From positions 1 through 64,000 of IMG/VR virus record IMGVR_UViG_3300017917_004998: a stretch of DNA of 64,000 nt. One strand, written 5' to 3'. The notes below the pieces were generated by a model that saw nothing but the letters and a program-made list of their open reading frames with translations, ran no database searches and was not told where the DNA came from. The translations under genes and the position numbers were made by a program. Source of the stretch: a virus. Positions 16,540 to 23,716 of the stretch are shown here, one piece after another (the first letter of the stretch is position 1; every line of letters begins with the position of its first letter).

Positions 16540-17013
16540 ATGGGACTAGGTATTGTAGCTTATGAGGGATTGGAACCAGGGAATGGCATCATGGTTTCTC
16601 ATGATTTTTTTGGACGGGCATCAGACATAGATGAAGGATCATATAAACAGATGGGCGAATCATTCTCGTTCCAGGTCGGATCATATTCTTCGTATGGATC
16701 ATGGAGACGTCATCTCTGTCTGGCTATTCATGGAGTAGAGCCAGAGGAATTGTGGGACAATGCTGGAAACTTTATCGACAAACCCTTCTATGAATTGATA
16801 AACTTCAGCGATTGTGAAGGACAGATTGGTCCTAAGGTCTCTGAAGAGTTATATCAGGATTTTGCAAACCCTGATAATGAAAAGAAGTTCTTAGATTATA
16901 TTAAAGGCAATCTAGAAAGTGAATATCTTGTTGATTACCATAAAAGAAATTGGGAAAACTTCAAGAGATCTTTCGAACTGGCAAGACAAGGAGGATTGGT
17001 CTCGTTTTGCTAA
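16540..17013 (+). CDS. conserved phage hypothetical protein, 157 aa
   Basis: Contains FQVGSYSSYGSWRRHLCLAI and FYELINFSDCEGQIGPKVSE, blocks that recur in uncharacterised phage and bacterial proteins. Globular, soluble, with aromatic and Gly-rich N-terminal half. No catalytic motif I can name. Confidence 0.65.
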   Translation: MGLGIVAYEGLEPGNGIMVSHDFFGRASDIDEGSYKQMGESFSFQVGSYSSYGSWRRHLCLAIHGVEPEELWDNAGNFIDKPFYELINFSDCEGQIGPKVSEELYQDFANPDNEKKFLDYIKGNLESEYLVDYHKRNWENFKRSFELARQGGLVSFC

Positions 17014-17020
17014 ATGATAT

Positions 17021-17094
17021 GCTCCCTTGGCGGAATTGGTATACGCGCAGCACTTAGGATGCTGATTTTGGGAGTTCGAGTCTCCCAGGGAGTA
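17021..17094 (+). tRNA. tRNA-Leu (anticodon TAG) with short variable loop
   Basis: Acceptor GCTCCCT / AGGGAGT, D-arm GCGGAATTGGTATACGC, anticodon stem CAGCA / TGCTG with loop CTTAGGA (TAG), T-arm GGGAG TTCGAGT CTCCC. The D-arm is Leu-type but the variable loop is only about six nt, where bacterial tRNA-Leu normally has a long arm. CCA is not encoded. Confidence 0.88.
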
Positions 17095-17146
17095 CAAGGG
17101 TCATGTCTTTTTGTTGTTTGATATCATAGAAAATCTATGACCTTGA

Positions 17147-17174
17147 CTGGGCTTCTAAGGAGCCCAGTTTTTTT
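17147..17174 (+). terminator. intrinsic terminator
   Basis: CTGGGCT / AGCCCAG stem, loop TCTAAGG, then TTTTTTT. Confidence 0.85.
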
Positions 17175-17252
17175 GTGGACTTATTTTTTTGTGGCGATGC
17201 GTGACATTACATTTACCAAACAGGCAGGAAAGATGGGAAATACTTCTGCTGC

Positions 17253-17525
17253 GTGACTGTAAAAAAGGATATGAGAACACTAGTTAAAGAAATGGATGAT
17301 ATTGAAGGTGTTGCCAAGATCCTGTTTTTTAACCCGGAGAAAGCACAGGAACTGGTTACCCTGGATAGAGTATCAGGGGTTGTTAAGGAGATTGGTGAAA
17401 AAATCCAGGATCACAAGAACCAGCTTAGAGGTACTGTCATAGATAAAGAGAATCTCGATAGGATATCGGCAATTTTTGAAGCCATTGCATATCTCGAGAA
17501 TCTGCGTAAAATATTAATCGGATAA
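17253..17525 (+). CDS. hypothetical helical protein, 90 aa
   Basis: GTG start at 17253 or ATG at 17271; the region between (MTVKKD) is too short to decide. All-helical, with GVAKILFFNPEKAQELV and IFEAIAYLENLRKILI. Next gene begins 3 nt later. Function unknown. Confidence 0.55.
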   Translation: MTVKKDMRTLVKEMDDIEGVAKILFFNPEKAQELVTLDRVSGVVKEIGEKIQDHKNQLRGTVIDKENLDRISAIFEAIAYLENLRKILIG

Positions 17526-17528
17526 CTT

Positions 17529-17738
17529 ATGTCATTAGAAAAAGAAATCAACATCCTGTTCAGAATGGCTCTGGATATGGAATCACGTCAGAAGAGAGGA
17601 GAAGAAGCTACCTCAAAGGAGTTGGAAAACTTGAGAAGCCTGATTACAGTTATCGATTCCATCGGAGAGTGCATGGTTCCAGAACCCAACGAAAACAAGG
17701 ACAAGAAGTTAAAGAACAAAAAAATATTATCTGAATAA
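17529..17738 (+). CDS. small helical hypothetical protein, 69 aa
   Basis: MSLEKEINILFRMALDMESR start, mixed-charge helices, lysine-rich tail. Second gene of a two-gene unit with the protein above. Function unknown. Confidence 0.55.
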   Translation: MSLEKEINILFRMALDMESRQKRGEEATSKELENLRSLITVIDSIGECMVPEPNENKDKKLKNKKILSE

Positions 17739-17781
17739 ATTTTTTTTTCATATAATATTTTTTTTCAGCGGTGTTTTTAGT

Positions 17782-17789
17782 TATCTTTG
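17782..17789 (+). promoter_or_regulatory. -7 box TATCTTTG
   Basis: Perfect TAnnTTTG about 36 nt before the ATG at 17826; T-rich stretches lie at 17741-17767. Confidence 0.5.
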
Positions 17790-17825
17790 AGATGTCAAAT
17801 TAATCAACATCGAAAATCTCAAGCA

Positions 17826-18395
17826 ATGACGGAAAAAAAGAAACCCACTTTCACACAGATGCGTTGGTCTGAAGCCGACGACAATCTACTTCGTGATCTC
17901 ATCGATCGTGGTGCAGATGGCACTACGATTTCGAAAACCCTTGGTCGTACACGAGGATCAATCTTCAATCGCAAATTCGCTCTCGGAATCGAGACACGCA
18001 TGAAGAATACCAAGAAGGGCCAGGCAAACGATCTAACTTACGGAACCAAGACACGCAGAGCAAAACCAGAAATGGTGGCTGAACCCGAACCAGTTCCTCA
18101 GAAAGTCAAGAAAGATGTGAAGCCCAAGAAAGAGGCAAAGCCCAAGCAAGAACCAGCACAGGCTAAAGAGAAAAGCAAGGGAAAAATCCCATACAACTTC
18201 AAACTTGCCCAGTACAATCAGCGCCGTCGCAGAGGAGACGTGGCAAAGATCGCAGCTGCAACTGGATTCTCGCAGGGCTATGTCAGTACTGTAGTCAACG
18301 GTCTGCAGGATAACGAACGTATCGTTAGTGTTGCTTATAACACCGCACGTGGTCGTAAGACCAACGAAACGATGATGAAGAGTAAATCTAAGTAA
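17826..18395 (+). CDS. putative DNA-binding protein with two helix-turn-helix-like domains
   Basis: A 189-residue basic protein. N-terminal Myb/SANT-like segment (RWSEADDNLLRDLIDRGADG then SKTLGRTRGSIFNRK), a Lys/Pro/Glu-rich linker (residues about 70-120), and a C-terminal XRE-like helix-turn-helix (VAKIAAATGFSQGYVSTVVN). Start taken at ATG 17826, since the upstream in-frame codon precedes the promoter's expected start. Likely a transcription regulator or nucleoid-type protein; the exact family is inference. Confidence 0.68.
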   Translation: MTEKKKPTFTQMRWSEADDNLLRDLIDRGADGTTISKTLGRTRGSIFNRKFALGIETRMKNTKKGQANDLTYGTKTRRAKPEMVAEPEPVPQKVKKDVKPKKEAKPKQEPAQAKEKSKGKIPYNFKLAQYNQRRRRGDVAKIAAATGFSQGYVSTVVNGLQDNERIVSVAYNTARGRKTNETMMKSKSK

Positions 18396-18415
18396 TTTTA
18401 GGTCTCTTCGTAAGA

Positions 18416-18442
18416 AAGGTCAGGGTAAAACCTGGCCTTTTT
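18416..18442 (+). terminator. intrinsic terminator
   Basis: AAGGTCAGG / CCTGGCCTT stem (one G-U), loop GTAAAA, T-run. Confidence 0.8.
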
Positions 18443-18451
18443 AGTGTTTTC

Positions 18452-18484
18452 GTTTTTTCAGATCGTAAAATGTTAATAACTTTG
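18452..18484 (+). promoter_or_regulatory. promoter for 18519-18878
   Basis: T-run CGTTTTTTC followed by TAACTTTG (18477-18484). Confidence 0.6.
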
Positions 18485-18518
18485 CGATGTATTAAAAGCA
18501 CTACATATAAAAAACGAC

Positions 18519-18878
18519 ATGAGAGAAGAAAAAGCTAAGAAGAAAAGCCTAACACAACAAGACAACCAAATTCTAATTAGTTTCGTAAATCATCACTTTG
18601 GACCTATTAGGGGATTAAATTTTATCATCAAGGGTCAGGAGAAGATTGAAGTTAAGGAGTACCTTGAGAAACAGCCCACTAGGATCATCTCTGATATCTG
18701 GAAAGGAACACTCCTCTCATCTAAAGCGATGGAGCTGCCAATGAAGTTCATCGAGGATCTAGAAACCCCACCACAGGTAGTTAACTCTATGGAAGAGGGT
18801 GAAAGGATTATTATGGAGAATCTGAACAAGGGCAATTTAACAGGAGACCCCTTCTTCTTCAGATCATTCATAGTCTAA
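18519..18878 (+). CDS. hypothetical protein, 119 aa
   Basis: Basic N-terminus (MREEKAKKKSLTQQDNQ) then a soluble domain, ending FFFRSFIV. No family recognised. A 9-bp palindrome follows the stop. Confidence 0.55.
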   Translation: MREEKAKKKSLTQQDNQILISFVNHHFGPIRGLNFIIKGQEKIEVKEYLEKQPTRIISDIWKGTLLSSKAMELPMKFIEDLETPPQVVNSMEEGERIIMENLNKGNLTGDPFFFRSFIV

Positions 18879-18880
18879 AC

Positions 18881-18903
18881 ATAGTATGTCCGTAACATAC
18901 TAT
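18881..18903. promoter_or_regulatory. 9-bp inverted repeat (operator or weak terminator)
   Basis: ATAGTATGT-CCGTA-ACATACTAT, arms perfect. There is no T-run, so an operator for the next gene is as likely as a terminator. ATAGTATGTTAGTAATA near 13215 is related. Confidence 0.55.
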
Positions 18904-18949
18904 ATGCCCGTGCGAATTTAGATAGGACAAAACAAGATAATCACAAGCA

Positions 18950-19183
18950 ATGCAAACACTGAAGAACAATAAACCAACCACCGGCGGCTATGCAAGGCCA
19001 AAGTTTCCCCACGAGATGAAGAACGAAAGGTACTGGAGGAACGTGACTTATAACGACCAGTACCTGACTGGAGTTGTTGATACCGTCTTCAAAAGGCAGG
19101 GAGGATTTGCTTCAGACCGACAGATTGCAGTTCTCAGAAGGAAGGAGATGGGAATCACCACACCTTACCACACAAAGAACTAG
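18950..19183 (+). CDS. hypothetical protein, 77 aa
   Basis: Basic, aromatic-rich protein (GGYARPKFPHEMKNERYWRN then FASDRQIAVLRRKEM). No recognised domain. Good start context after an A-rich leader; followed by a strong terminator. Confidence 0.6.
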   Translation: MQTLKNNKPTTGGYARPKFPHEMKNERYWRNVTYNDQYLTGVVDTVFKRQGGFASDRQIAVLRRKEMGITTPYHTKN

Positions 19184-19211
19184 TTCAGGTAAAAAAACCA
19201 TTGCTTCGAAG

Positions 19212-19250
19212 CCCCCGAAAAAACTTAGTATTTTTCGGGGGTTTATTTTT
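19212..19250 (+). terminator. intrinsic terminator overlapping the next promoter
   Basis: Stem CCCCCGAAAAA / TTTTTCGGGGG followed by TTTATTTTTTT, whose T-run is also the upstream element of the next promoter. Confidence 0.85.
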
Positions 19251-19290
19251 TTATCTCGAGGCTTAGACCTATATTTACAGTATCAAACAA
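19246..19290 (+). promoter_or_regulatory. early-type promoter for 19298-19843
   Basis: T-run, 17-18 nt spacer with CTCGAGGCTTAG, TATATTTA (19270-19277), then CAGTATCAAACAAC leader. Confidence 0.75.
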
Positions 19291-19297
19291 CAACATC

Positions 19298-19843
19298 ATG
19301 TCAATCCAAGAACAACTTAACAACTTCAAAGGCAGTCAGATCATCGGGATCGACACTTTGACTTCGGTGGAGCTTACCGGTGGTAAAGCCAACCCACAGC
19401 AAGGACGTGTAAAGAAACTCGTAGAGGGTTCAAAGGTAATGGTATTCAAAAGCGGTAAAGGTTACTTCAACATGGTAACACGCCGTCTGAAGAAAGAAGC
19501 AGAGGAAATGCAAATGACCACTGACCGTCTTTTCGAAGCCATCTCAGGAGAGGGTTGGAAACCAGGTCCACGCCAATGGGGAGAGCGAGTTCCCAACTCA
19601 CCTTTTGTTGTCCACAAAGAAAAGACCTACCTCGAGTGCATCTTCATCCAAGGAGGAAAGGCTAAATACTTCCTAGACGGGGTGGAGATCGCAAAGGAGG
19701 AAGTCATCGGGCTCAGAGAAAAAACAGAAGGAGACCAAGGTGGATTGGCCAATAAGGTAATTCTCCGGACCTACTCACTAGACTCGATCGTCAAGGTGAG
19801 GAAATCTAAAAAGGAAATCTTAGGACCTGGCTTACTCAAATAA
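19298..19843 (+). CDS. conserved phage hypothetical protein, 181 aa
   Basis: Resembles a widespread phage family with a pattern of TEPKMRKTGNPY then PRKWGERV...P.V.H..K.YLE: here VELTGGKANPQQGRVKKLV, then PRQWGERVPNSPFVVHKEKT and YLECIFIQGGKAKYFLDG. Function not known. Ends with a terminator immediately after the stop. Confidence 0.7.
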   Translation: MSIQEQLNNFKGSQIIGIDTLTSVELTGGKANPQQGRVKKLVEGSKVMVFKSGKGYFNMVTRRLKKEAEEMQMTTDRLFEAISGEGWKPGPRQWGERVPNSPFVVHKEKTYLECIFIQGGKAKYFLDGVEIAKEEVIGLREKTEGDQGGLANKVILRTYSLDSIVKVRKSKKEILGPGLLK

Positions 19844-19856
19844 GCCAGGCTACAGG

Positions 19857-19884
19857 AACCCCAGAAAATTCTGGGGTTTTTTGT
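19857..19884 (+). terminator. intrinsic terminator
   Basis: AACCCCAGAA / TTCTGGGGTT stem, then TTTT. Confidence 0.88.
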
Positions 19885-19892
19885 GCGGTTCA

Positions 19893-19937
19893 GTTTTTTC
19901 TAAACGTGGAATTTTTCTAATTTTATAGCATCAAACA
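19893..19937 (+). promoter_or_regulatory. early-type promoter for 19946-20251
   Basis: T-run CAGTTTTTTC, -7 box TAATTTTA (19918-19925), leader AGCATCAAACAACAAG. Confidence 0.65.
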
Positions 19938-19945
19938 ACAAGACC

Positions 19946-20251
19946 ATGATGACAGAAAAACAATCAGAAATCTTCCGCAAGGTGTTGGACACCAATATGG
20001 AGGTAATTCAGCTTCAAGCTGAAGGTAAATTCTTGAAAGCCTTTGAAAAGGCAAAGGAGCACAATGCCCACGTCAAGAAGTTAAAGGAATCCATGGGCGA
20101 GGAGGCTTACAACAATTTCATCGAGATCGGGCGTCAGATGTTCGCTCCCAAGAAGGAGGAACCCTGTCGCCACGAAAGAACCTACGTGGCGGTAAGACAC
20201 GAATCGGGAATTTCATTGAGCAAATGTTCAGACTGCGGCGCACGGGTTTAA
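19946..20251 (+). CDS. hypothetical protein with C-terminal zinc ribbon, 101 aa
   Basis: Helical N-terminal two thirds with the segment KESMGEEAYNNFIEIGRQMF, which is shared with the protein at 21651-21848, and a C-terminal ribbon PCRHERTYVAVRHESG then SKCSDCGARV. The Cys-x-His and Cys-x2-Cys pairs suggest one zinc ion. Function unknown. Confidence 0.65.
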   Translation: MMTEKQSEIFRKVLDTNMEVIQLQAEGKFLKAFEKAKEHNAHVKKLKESMGEEAYNNFIEIGRQMFAPKKEEPCRHERTYVAVRHESGISLSKCSDCGARV

Positions 20252-20264
20252 TACAATCCTGCTT

Positions 20265-20297
20265 AAAAAAGAGTGGAAAAGTTTCCACTCTTTTTTT
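20265..20297 (+). terminator. intrinsic terminator
   Basis: GAGTGGAAA / TTTCCACTC stem flanked by A-run and T-run. Confidence 0.88.
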
Positions 20298-20303
20298 GTT
20301 TCG

Positions 20304-20350
20304 TTTTTTTCAAGCGGACAACTTAAGTACTTTTACTAAGTCAAACAACA
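20304..20350 (+). promoter_or_regulatory. early-type promoter for 20356-20634
   Basis: T-run, then TACTTTTA (20328-20335) and AAGTCAAACAACAAC leader. Confidence 0.68.
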
Positions 20351-20355
20351 ACAAT

Positions 20356-20634
20356 ATGACTAAAAAAGAAATTTTCGAAGCCATGACACACAACGCAAAA
20401 GCGATGGTGTCAATGGGAACCGCAAAGGGTGACATGGAAATGGCACTCGTAGGACACGCAACTCTAACAGCCTTGGCTGCTATCCAAAACGGGGATGGTG
20501 CAGAATTCTCAATCACTATGGTTGCCTTCAACGAGTTGATGGAATCAAAGAGGGAAAAAGAGCGTGAACACGCCGAAATGCCCGAAGCCATGGAGGACAT
20601 GTTAAACCAAATGGGGATAACCACCAAAGGGTGA
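20356..20634 (+). CDS. hypothetical protein, 92 aa
   Basis: Starts MTKKEIFEAMTHNAKAMVSM directly after the CAAACAACAACA leader; upstream in-frame codons precede the promoter and are rejected. Helical, Met- and Glu-rich. No family recognised. Confidence 0.65.
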   Translation: MTKKEIFEAMTHNAKAMVSMGTAKGDMEMALVGHATLTALAAIQNGDGAEFSITMVAFNELMESKREKEREHAEMPEAMEDMLNQMGITTKG

Positions 20635-20656
20635 TATCTCGGACTTTTTTGAGACA

Positions 20657-20691
20657 AAATTTTTTTTATTCGAAACCTAAGTTTAAATTTG
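20657..20691 (+). promoter_or_regulatory. early-type promoter for 20707-21009
   Basis: Long T-run followed by TAAATTTG (20684-20691), a TAnnTTTG match. Confidence 0.6.
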
Positions 20692-20706
20692 TAAAGTGAT
20701 TCAACC

Positions 20707-21009
20707 ATGAACACACCAATCAGAAACCCAAAAACAGGAAGATTTATGAAAAAGGAAGAAGTATCCACTACAGAGACAGCTCAATTGAGCAAGAAGACCC
20801 TTAAAGTCACGACCAAGACTCACCTCTCGGTATTCTCTAAGAAAACCATCGAGCCCGAAAAAGTATCACGAATGCGTCCAGGTGCAGAAGTGATCTTGGA
20901 TTTCCTTCAGGCTACAGATTCTGAAGGAGACCAATTGGTACGTGTTCGCAAAGACGGATCAACCCGGACTTTCTACACCACCAGCAAACTCGTTAGCGAG
21001 GTAATGTAA
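20707..21009 (+). CDS. hypothetical basic protein, 100 aa
   Basis: MNTPIRNPKTGRFMKKEEVS start; C-terminal half is beta-rich (RVRKDGSTRTFYTTSKLV), resembling small OB- or SH3-like folds, but that is only an impression. Followed by a terminator. Confidence 0.6.
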   Translation: MNTPIRNPKTGRFMKKEEVSTTETAQLSKKTLKVTTKTHLSVFSKKTIEPEKVSRMRPGAEVILDFLQATDSEGDQLVRVRKDGSTRTFYTTSKLVSEVM

Positions 21010-21032
21010 AAAAAAATTTAGTTTTAGTTAGT

Positions 21033-21066
21033 AAAAAAAGAGTGGCTTCGGTCACTCTTTTTTTTG
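21033..21066 (+). terminator. intrinsic terminator
   Basis: AAAGAGTG / CACTCTTT stem with loop GCTTCGGT and T-run. Confidence 0.85.
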
Positions 21067-21073
21067 TGGTTTC

Positions 21074-21115
21074 TTTTTTTCCTTTCGAAAAATCTTAGTA
21101 CATTTACAATATCAA
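21074..21115 (+). promoter_or_regulatory. early-type promoter for 21127-21432
   Basis: T-run, TACATTTA (21099-21106), leader CAATATCAAAAAATAATAAA. Confidence 0.7.
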
Positions 21116-21126
21116 AAAATAATAAA

Positions 21127-21432
21127 ATGAAACCAGCAAATAAACAAGTAATAACCTCATTCCACGGAACAGTATTCAATGCTTCAGTAGCAGACCTCCG
21201 CAAGATTTTAGGCGAGCCAAGATATAAAGTAAACGACGGCCGGGACAAAACCAATTTCCAATGGGTGATGGAAACGGAGAATGAGAAATTCTTCACAGTC
21301 TACGACTGGAAAAGCTACCATTCATTGGAAGAAGATGAAATCGTCGAGTGGCACATCGGTGGAAAATCGGGGATCGACACCGAAGAAGCACTAAATGAAA
21401 TTGCGGAAGCTCTAAACAATTTAGAAGACTAA
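21127..21432 (+). CDS. conserved phage hypothetical protein, 101 aa
   Basis: Pattern common in phage genomes: VFNASVADLRKILGEPRY, then KTNFQWVMETENEKFFTVYD, then WKSYHSLEEDEIVEWHIGG. Start taken at ATG 21127 after the promoter leader. Function not known. Confidence 0.68.
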   Translation: MKPANKQVITSFHGTVFNASVADLRKILGEPRYKVNDGRDKTNFQWVMETENEKFFTVYDWKSYHSLEEDEIVEWHIGGKSGIDTEEALNEIAEALNNLED

Positions 21433-21480
21433 GGATTGGAAATCCTCAGATAACCACGAAAAATATTGTTGTTAGGTAGA

Positions 21481-21511
21481 AGGCCTGGTCGGAAGATCAG
21501 GCTTTCTTTTT
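21481..21511 (+). terminator. weak intrinsic terminator
   Basis: AGGCCTG ... CAGGCTTTCTTTTT, seven-bp stem with one mismatch or G-U. Confidence 0.5.
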
Positions 21512-21593
21512 GAACAATATTGTTCAAAAGTCCCCGACTATGTTTAACGTTTTGCCACAAAGGTTAAACAAAAGGTCAAAAAAGTGGACATTT

Positions 21594-21645
21594 ATTTTTT
21601 TACCTCGAGGGTATAGGTTACATTTACGGAGTAAACAAACTTTAC
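21594..21645 (+). promoter_or_regulatory. early-type promoter for 21651-21848
   Basis: T-run at 21594-21601, TACATTTA (21619-21626), leader GGAGTAAACAAAC. Confidence 0.68.
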
Positions 21646-21650
21646 AGCTT

Positions 21651-21848
21651 ATGTCAAAAAACCAAAGTTATCTCTGGAATCGGATCCTTACTGTCAACAA
21701 AGAGATTAAGGAATCCAAGGATGCATTAGAAAAGTGGGAAAAGTCACTTCTCCTGCAAGTACTAATCCGTCAGCTAAAAGACGATATGGGTGAAGCTGCC
21801 TATCAGAACTTCATCGAGTCTTCTAGGAAGATGCTGACGCCGGCTTAA
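21651..21848 (+). CDS. small helical protein, 65 aa
   Basis: MSKNQSYLWNRILTVNKEIK start after the promoter leader. C-terminal KDDMGEAAYQNFIESSRKML is clearly related to the segment in the protein at 19946-20251, so the two share a domain; this one lacks the zinc ribbon. Function unknown. Confidence 0.65.
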   Translation: MSKNQSYLWNRILTVNKEIKESKDALEKWEKSLLLQVLIRQLKDDMGEAAYQNFIESSRKMLTPA

Positions 21849-21885
21849 CAGATTGCTTAAGTTAAAGAAGTTGTTGATTTGACCT

Positions 21886-21912
21886 AAGTCTGACCACGGT
21901 CAGACTTTTTTT
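21886..21912 (+). terminator. intrinsic terminator
   Basis: AAGTCTGAC / GTCAGACTT stem, loop CACG, T-run of eight. Confidence 0.88.
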
Positions 21913-21945
21913 TGAACCCACAACAAAGCGTGACTATTTTGGATT

Positions 21946-21953
21946 GATATATA
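21946..21953 (+). promoter_or_regulatory. late-type promoter element GATATATA
   Basis: Overlaps the first possible ATG (21953), which argues that translation starts later, at 21971. Confidence 0.5.
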
Positions 21954-21970
21954 TGAAAATCTTGCATGCC

Positions 21971-22534
21971 ATGAACATAAAACCTTTCGACAAATTTCTT
22001 GAATCCAACGACGAATTCAGGCTCATGAAGGATCTAGAGGATCTAGGAGCTAATGAAAGAACCTGGACTAAAGAGCAGATCCATTCTGTTTTGGATTCTT
22101 TGAAATGGGCTGATCTTTTTAGCGGAGAAATCATCAACGAAAACGAGTTTGATTTTCGTTACAACGAGTATAGAAACGAGGTAATAGCTTCATTCACAGG
22201 ATCCTACAAGGGTGAATTTGACACAAGTGAAGCCTGGGATAAAATCAAGGAATCGTTGCTCGTGCTAAAAGTAGACAAAGATGCCGGCATAGAAGAAGAC
22301 GAAATTCTCTACTACCTGGACGAGGTTGAGTCAGCTTTCGACAAAACAGATTTCAATGCTTTAGCAGAAAGGTTTATAGAAAATGCAGATTTCTACAACT
22401 CAGTGGAGATAGACATAGAAGGGAGAGATAGAGGAGAGGGAGTTCTTAGTGTTTCTGCCACCGCGAAATTCGACGACGACAACATCGAAATAGACGAGGA
22501 TGAGATAGTAGATGAGATTTTAGGAAATCTCTAA
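21971..22534 (+). CDS. acidic protein with capsid-targeting-like N-terminus, 187 aa
   Basis: I choose ATG 21971 (MNIKPFDKFLESNDEFR) because ATG 21953 overlaps the late element. The leader matches the MKxxxxFxxFxxE pattern of T4 head-targeting peptides. It is followed by RLMKDLEDLG, a form of the DLxxIG motif, and a very acidic body (many Asp/Glu, e.g. EIDEDEIVDEILGNL). Only late-type gene in this early block. Confidence 0.65.
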   Translation: MNIKPFDKFLESNDEFRLMKDLEDLGANERTWTKEQIHSVLDSLKWADLFSGEIINENEFDFRYNEYRNEVIASFTGSYKGEFDTSEAWDKIKESLLVLKVDKDAGIEEDEILYYLDEVESAFDKTDFNALAERFIENADFYNSVEIDIEGRDRGEGVLSVSATAKFDDDNIEIDEDEIVDEILGNL

Positions 22535-22548
22535 ATTACTAAGTTTCA

Positions 22549-22592
22549 TTTTTTCTTAGCAGTTCCAGTTCTTATATTTGGATTATCAAACA
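22549..22592 (+). promoter_or_regulatory. early-type promoter for 22605-23021
   Basis: T-run CATTTTTTC, TATATTTG (22573-22580), leader GATTATCAAACAAAA. Confidence 0.72.
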
Positions 22593-22604
22593 AAAATAAA
22601 AGAC

Positions 22605-23021
22605 ATGGGACGATCATATTACGGAGACATAGAAGGGAATTTCTGGAACGTAGTTCAAGGATCAGATGATGCAGAATTTTTTGGCGGAGTGCACGACTAC
22701 GTCGGCTATGATGGTGAAGTGGTAGAAGATGATGACGAAGCGGTAGGGATCTTATTCCAGTTTGACCAAGATGACTTCGAAGACATTCAAAACGGAATTG
22801 CTACCTGCTTGAAACATCTCGGCGAATATCAGGAGCCATTGGATAATTTTTTCCAAGCCAAAAGCAGTTACGATGAAGAGGAAATTGCAAAAGAATTGCA
22901 AATTCCGGTAGATAAGGTAGGGAAATTACTTACTCAATATGCAAGACTTATTCTTGGTTTGAAAATCGAACATTGTGTAGGCGAAAACGGAGAATGCAAT
23001 TTCACAGCAGAACTGAGATAA
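22605..23021 (+). CDS. conserved phage hypothetical protein, 138 aa
   Basis: MGRSYYGDIEGNFWNVVQGS start after the leader. Acidic (VVEDDDEAVGILFQFDQDDF), C-terminal half helical and ending with GECNFTAELR. Family seen in other phages; no known function. Next gene starts 1 nt after the stop. Confidence 0.65.
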   Translation: MGRSYYGDIEGNFWNVVQGSDDAEFFGGVHDYVGYDGEVVEDDDEAVGILFQFDQDDFEDIQNGIATCLKHLGEYQEPLDNFFQAKSSYDEEEIAKELQIPVDKVGKLLTQYARLILGLKIEHCVGENGECNFTAELR

Positions 23022-23022
23022 A

Positions 23023-23172
23023 ATGAACACACTAAAGCAATCACAGGCAAGGGAGAGAGAATCGGCAAAGGAGCAGGGATTCTATGACGGCAGGTTCAAG
23101 ACCAAAATCGTCAAGGATAAGAAAAAAGAGCTCAGCCGAAATTGGGCTAGGGGCAAGGGAGCCCAAAGATAG
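23023..23172 (+). CDS. small basic protein, 49 aa
   Basis: Starts MNTLKQSQARERESAKEQGF, then a block DGRFKTKIVKDKKKELSRNW rich in Lys/Arg. Possibly nucleic-acid binding. Co-transcribed with the gene upstream. Confidence 0.5.
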   Translation: MNTLKQSQARERESAKEQGFYDGRFKTKIVKDKKKELSRNWARGKGAQR

Positions 23173-23210
23173 TGGGGACCCCTCACGCGTCGTTGTTTGA
23201 TAAGTACTAG

Positions 23211-23236
23211 GGATTCGCTAAGCGAATTCTTTTTTC
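23211..23236 (+). terminator. intrinsic terminator
   Basis: GGATTCGC / GCGAATTC stem, loop TAA, T-run. Confidence 0.7.
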
Positions 23237-23244
23237 TAAGTTTC

Positions 23245-23288
23245 ATTTTTTATTCTCGGACTGGGGATGTACATTTGCTAAGTCAAAC
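23245..23288 (+). promoter_or_regulatory. early-type promoter for 23298-23576
   Basis: T-run CATTTTTTA, TACATTTG (23270-23277), CTAAGTCAAACAAC leader. Confidence 0.72.
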
Positions 23289-23297
23289 AACAATACT

Positions 23298-23576
23298 ATG
23301 TACAGATATTCAGAACTCATCGCAGAAGGAATGGAACCACACGCAGCCACCGCATTTGTAGAACTACAGCAAGCTGGCTGCCCGGTTAAGATCTGGGACG
23401 GTGATGAACGTGGTCACTTTTGGATCGACGCCGAGCAATCAGAAGCCAGCGAGTGGCTGGACTACTGGTCAATGGATCTCATGGCAGGTTCAAACAAACT
23501 CAACCAGATCCTCGAGAAGCACGGACTCTACTTCGAGTGGGCCAACTCCGCCTATGCCAACGTCCACGACATCTAA
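23298..23576 (+). CDS. hypothetical protein, 92 aa
   Basis: Compact alpha/beta protein: HAATAFVELQQAGCPVKIWD then ASEWLDYWSMDLM and a Trp-rich C-terminal half. Widely spread in phages of this type, function unknown to me. Confidence 0.65.
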   Translation: MYRYSELIAEGMEPHAATAFVELQQAGCPVKIWDGDERGHFWIDAEQSEASEWLDYWSMDLMAGSNKLNQILEKHGLYFEWANSAYANVHDI

Positions 23577-23618
23577 AAGGTGTTGGGATAAGAGAATCAG
23601 CCAGGGCCAAAAATCATG

Positions 23619-23656
23619 AGCCAGGAGGTTCCAATTCTACCTCCTGGCTTTTTTTG
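23619..23656 (+). terminator. intrinsic terminator
   Basis: Eleven-bp stem AGCCAGGAGGT / ACCTCCTGGCT, then T-run. Preceded by AAATCATGAG as in the three repeated elements at 24.4, 32.6 and 33.5 kb. Confidence 0.88.
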
Positions 23657-23663
23657 TGTTCCC

Positions 23664-23710
23664 ATTTTTTTATCCCGAGGCTTAGGCCTATATTTACAGT
23701 ATCAAACAAC
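23664..23710 (+). promoter_or_regulatory. early-type promoter for 23717-24157
   Basis: T-run, CCCGAGGCTTAGGCC spacer, TATATTTA (23689-23696), CAGTATCAAACAAC leader. Nearly identical to the promoter at 19246. Confidence 0.75.
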
Positions 23711-23716
23711 AACAAC

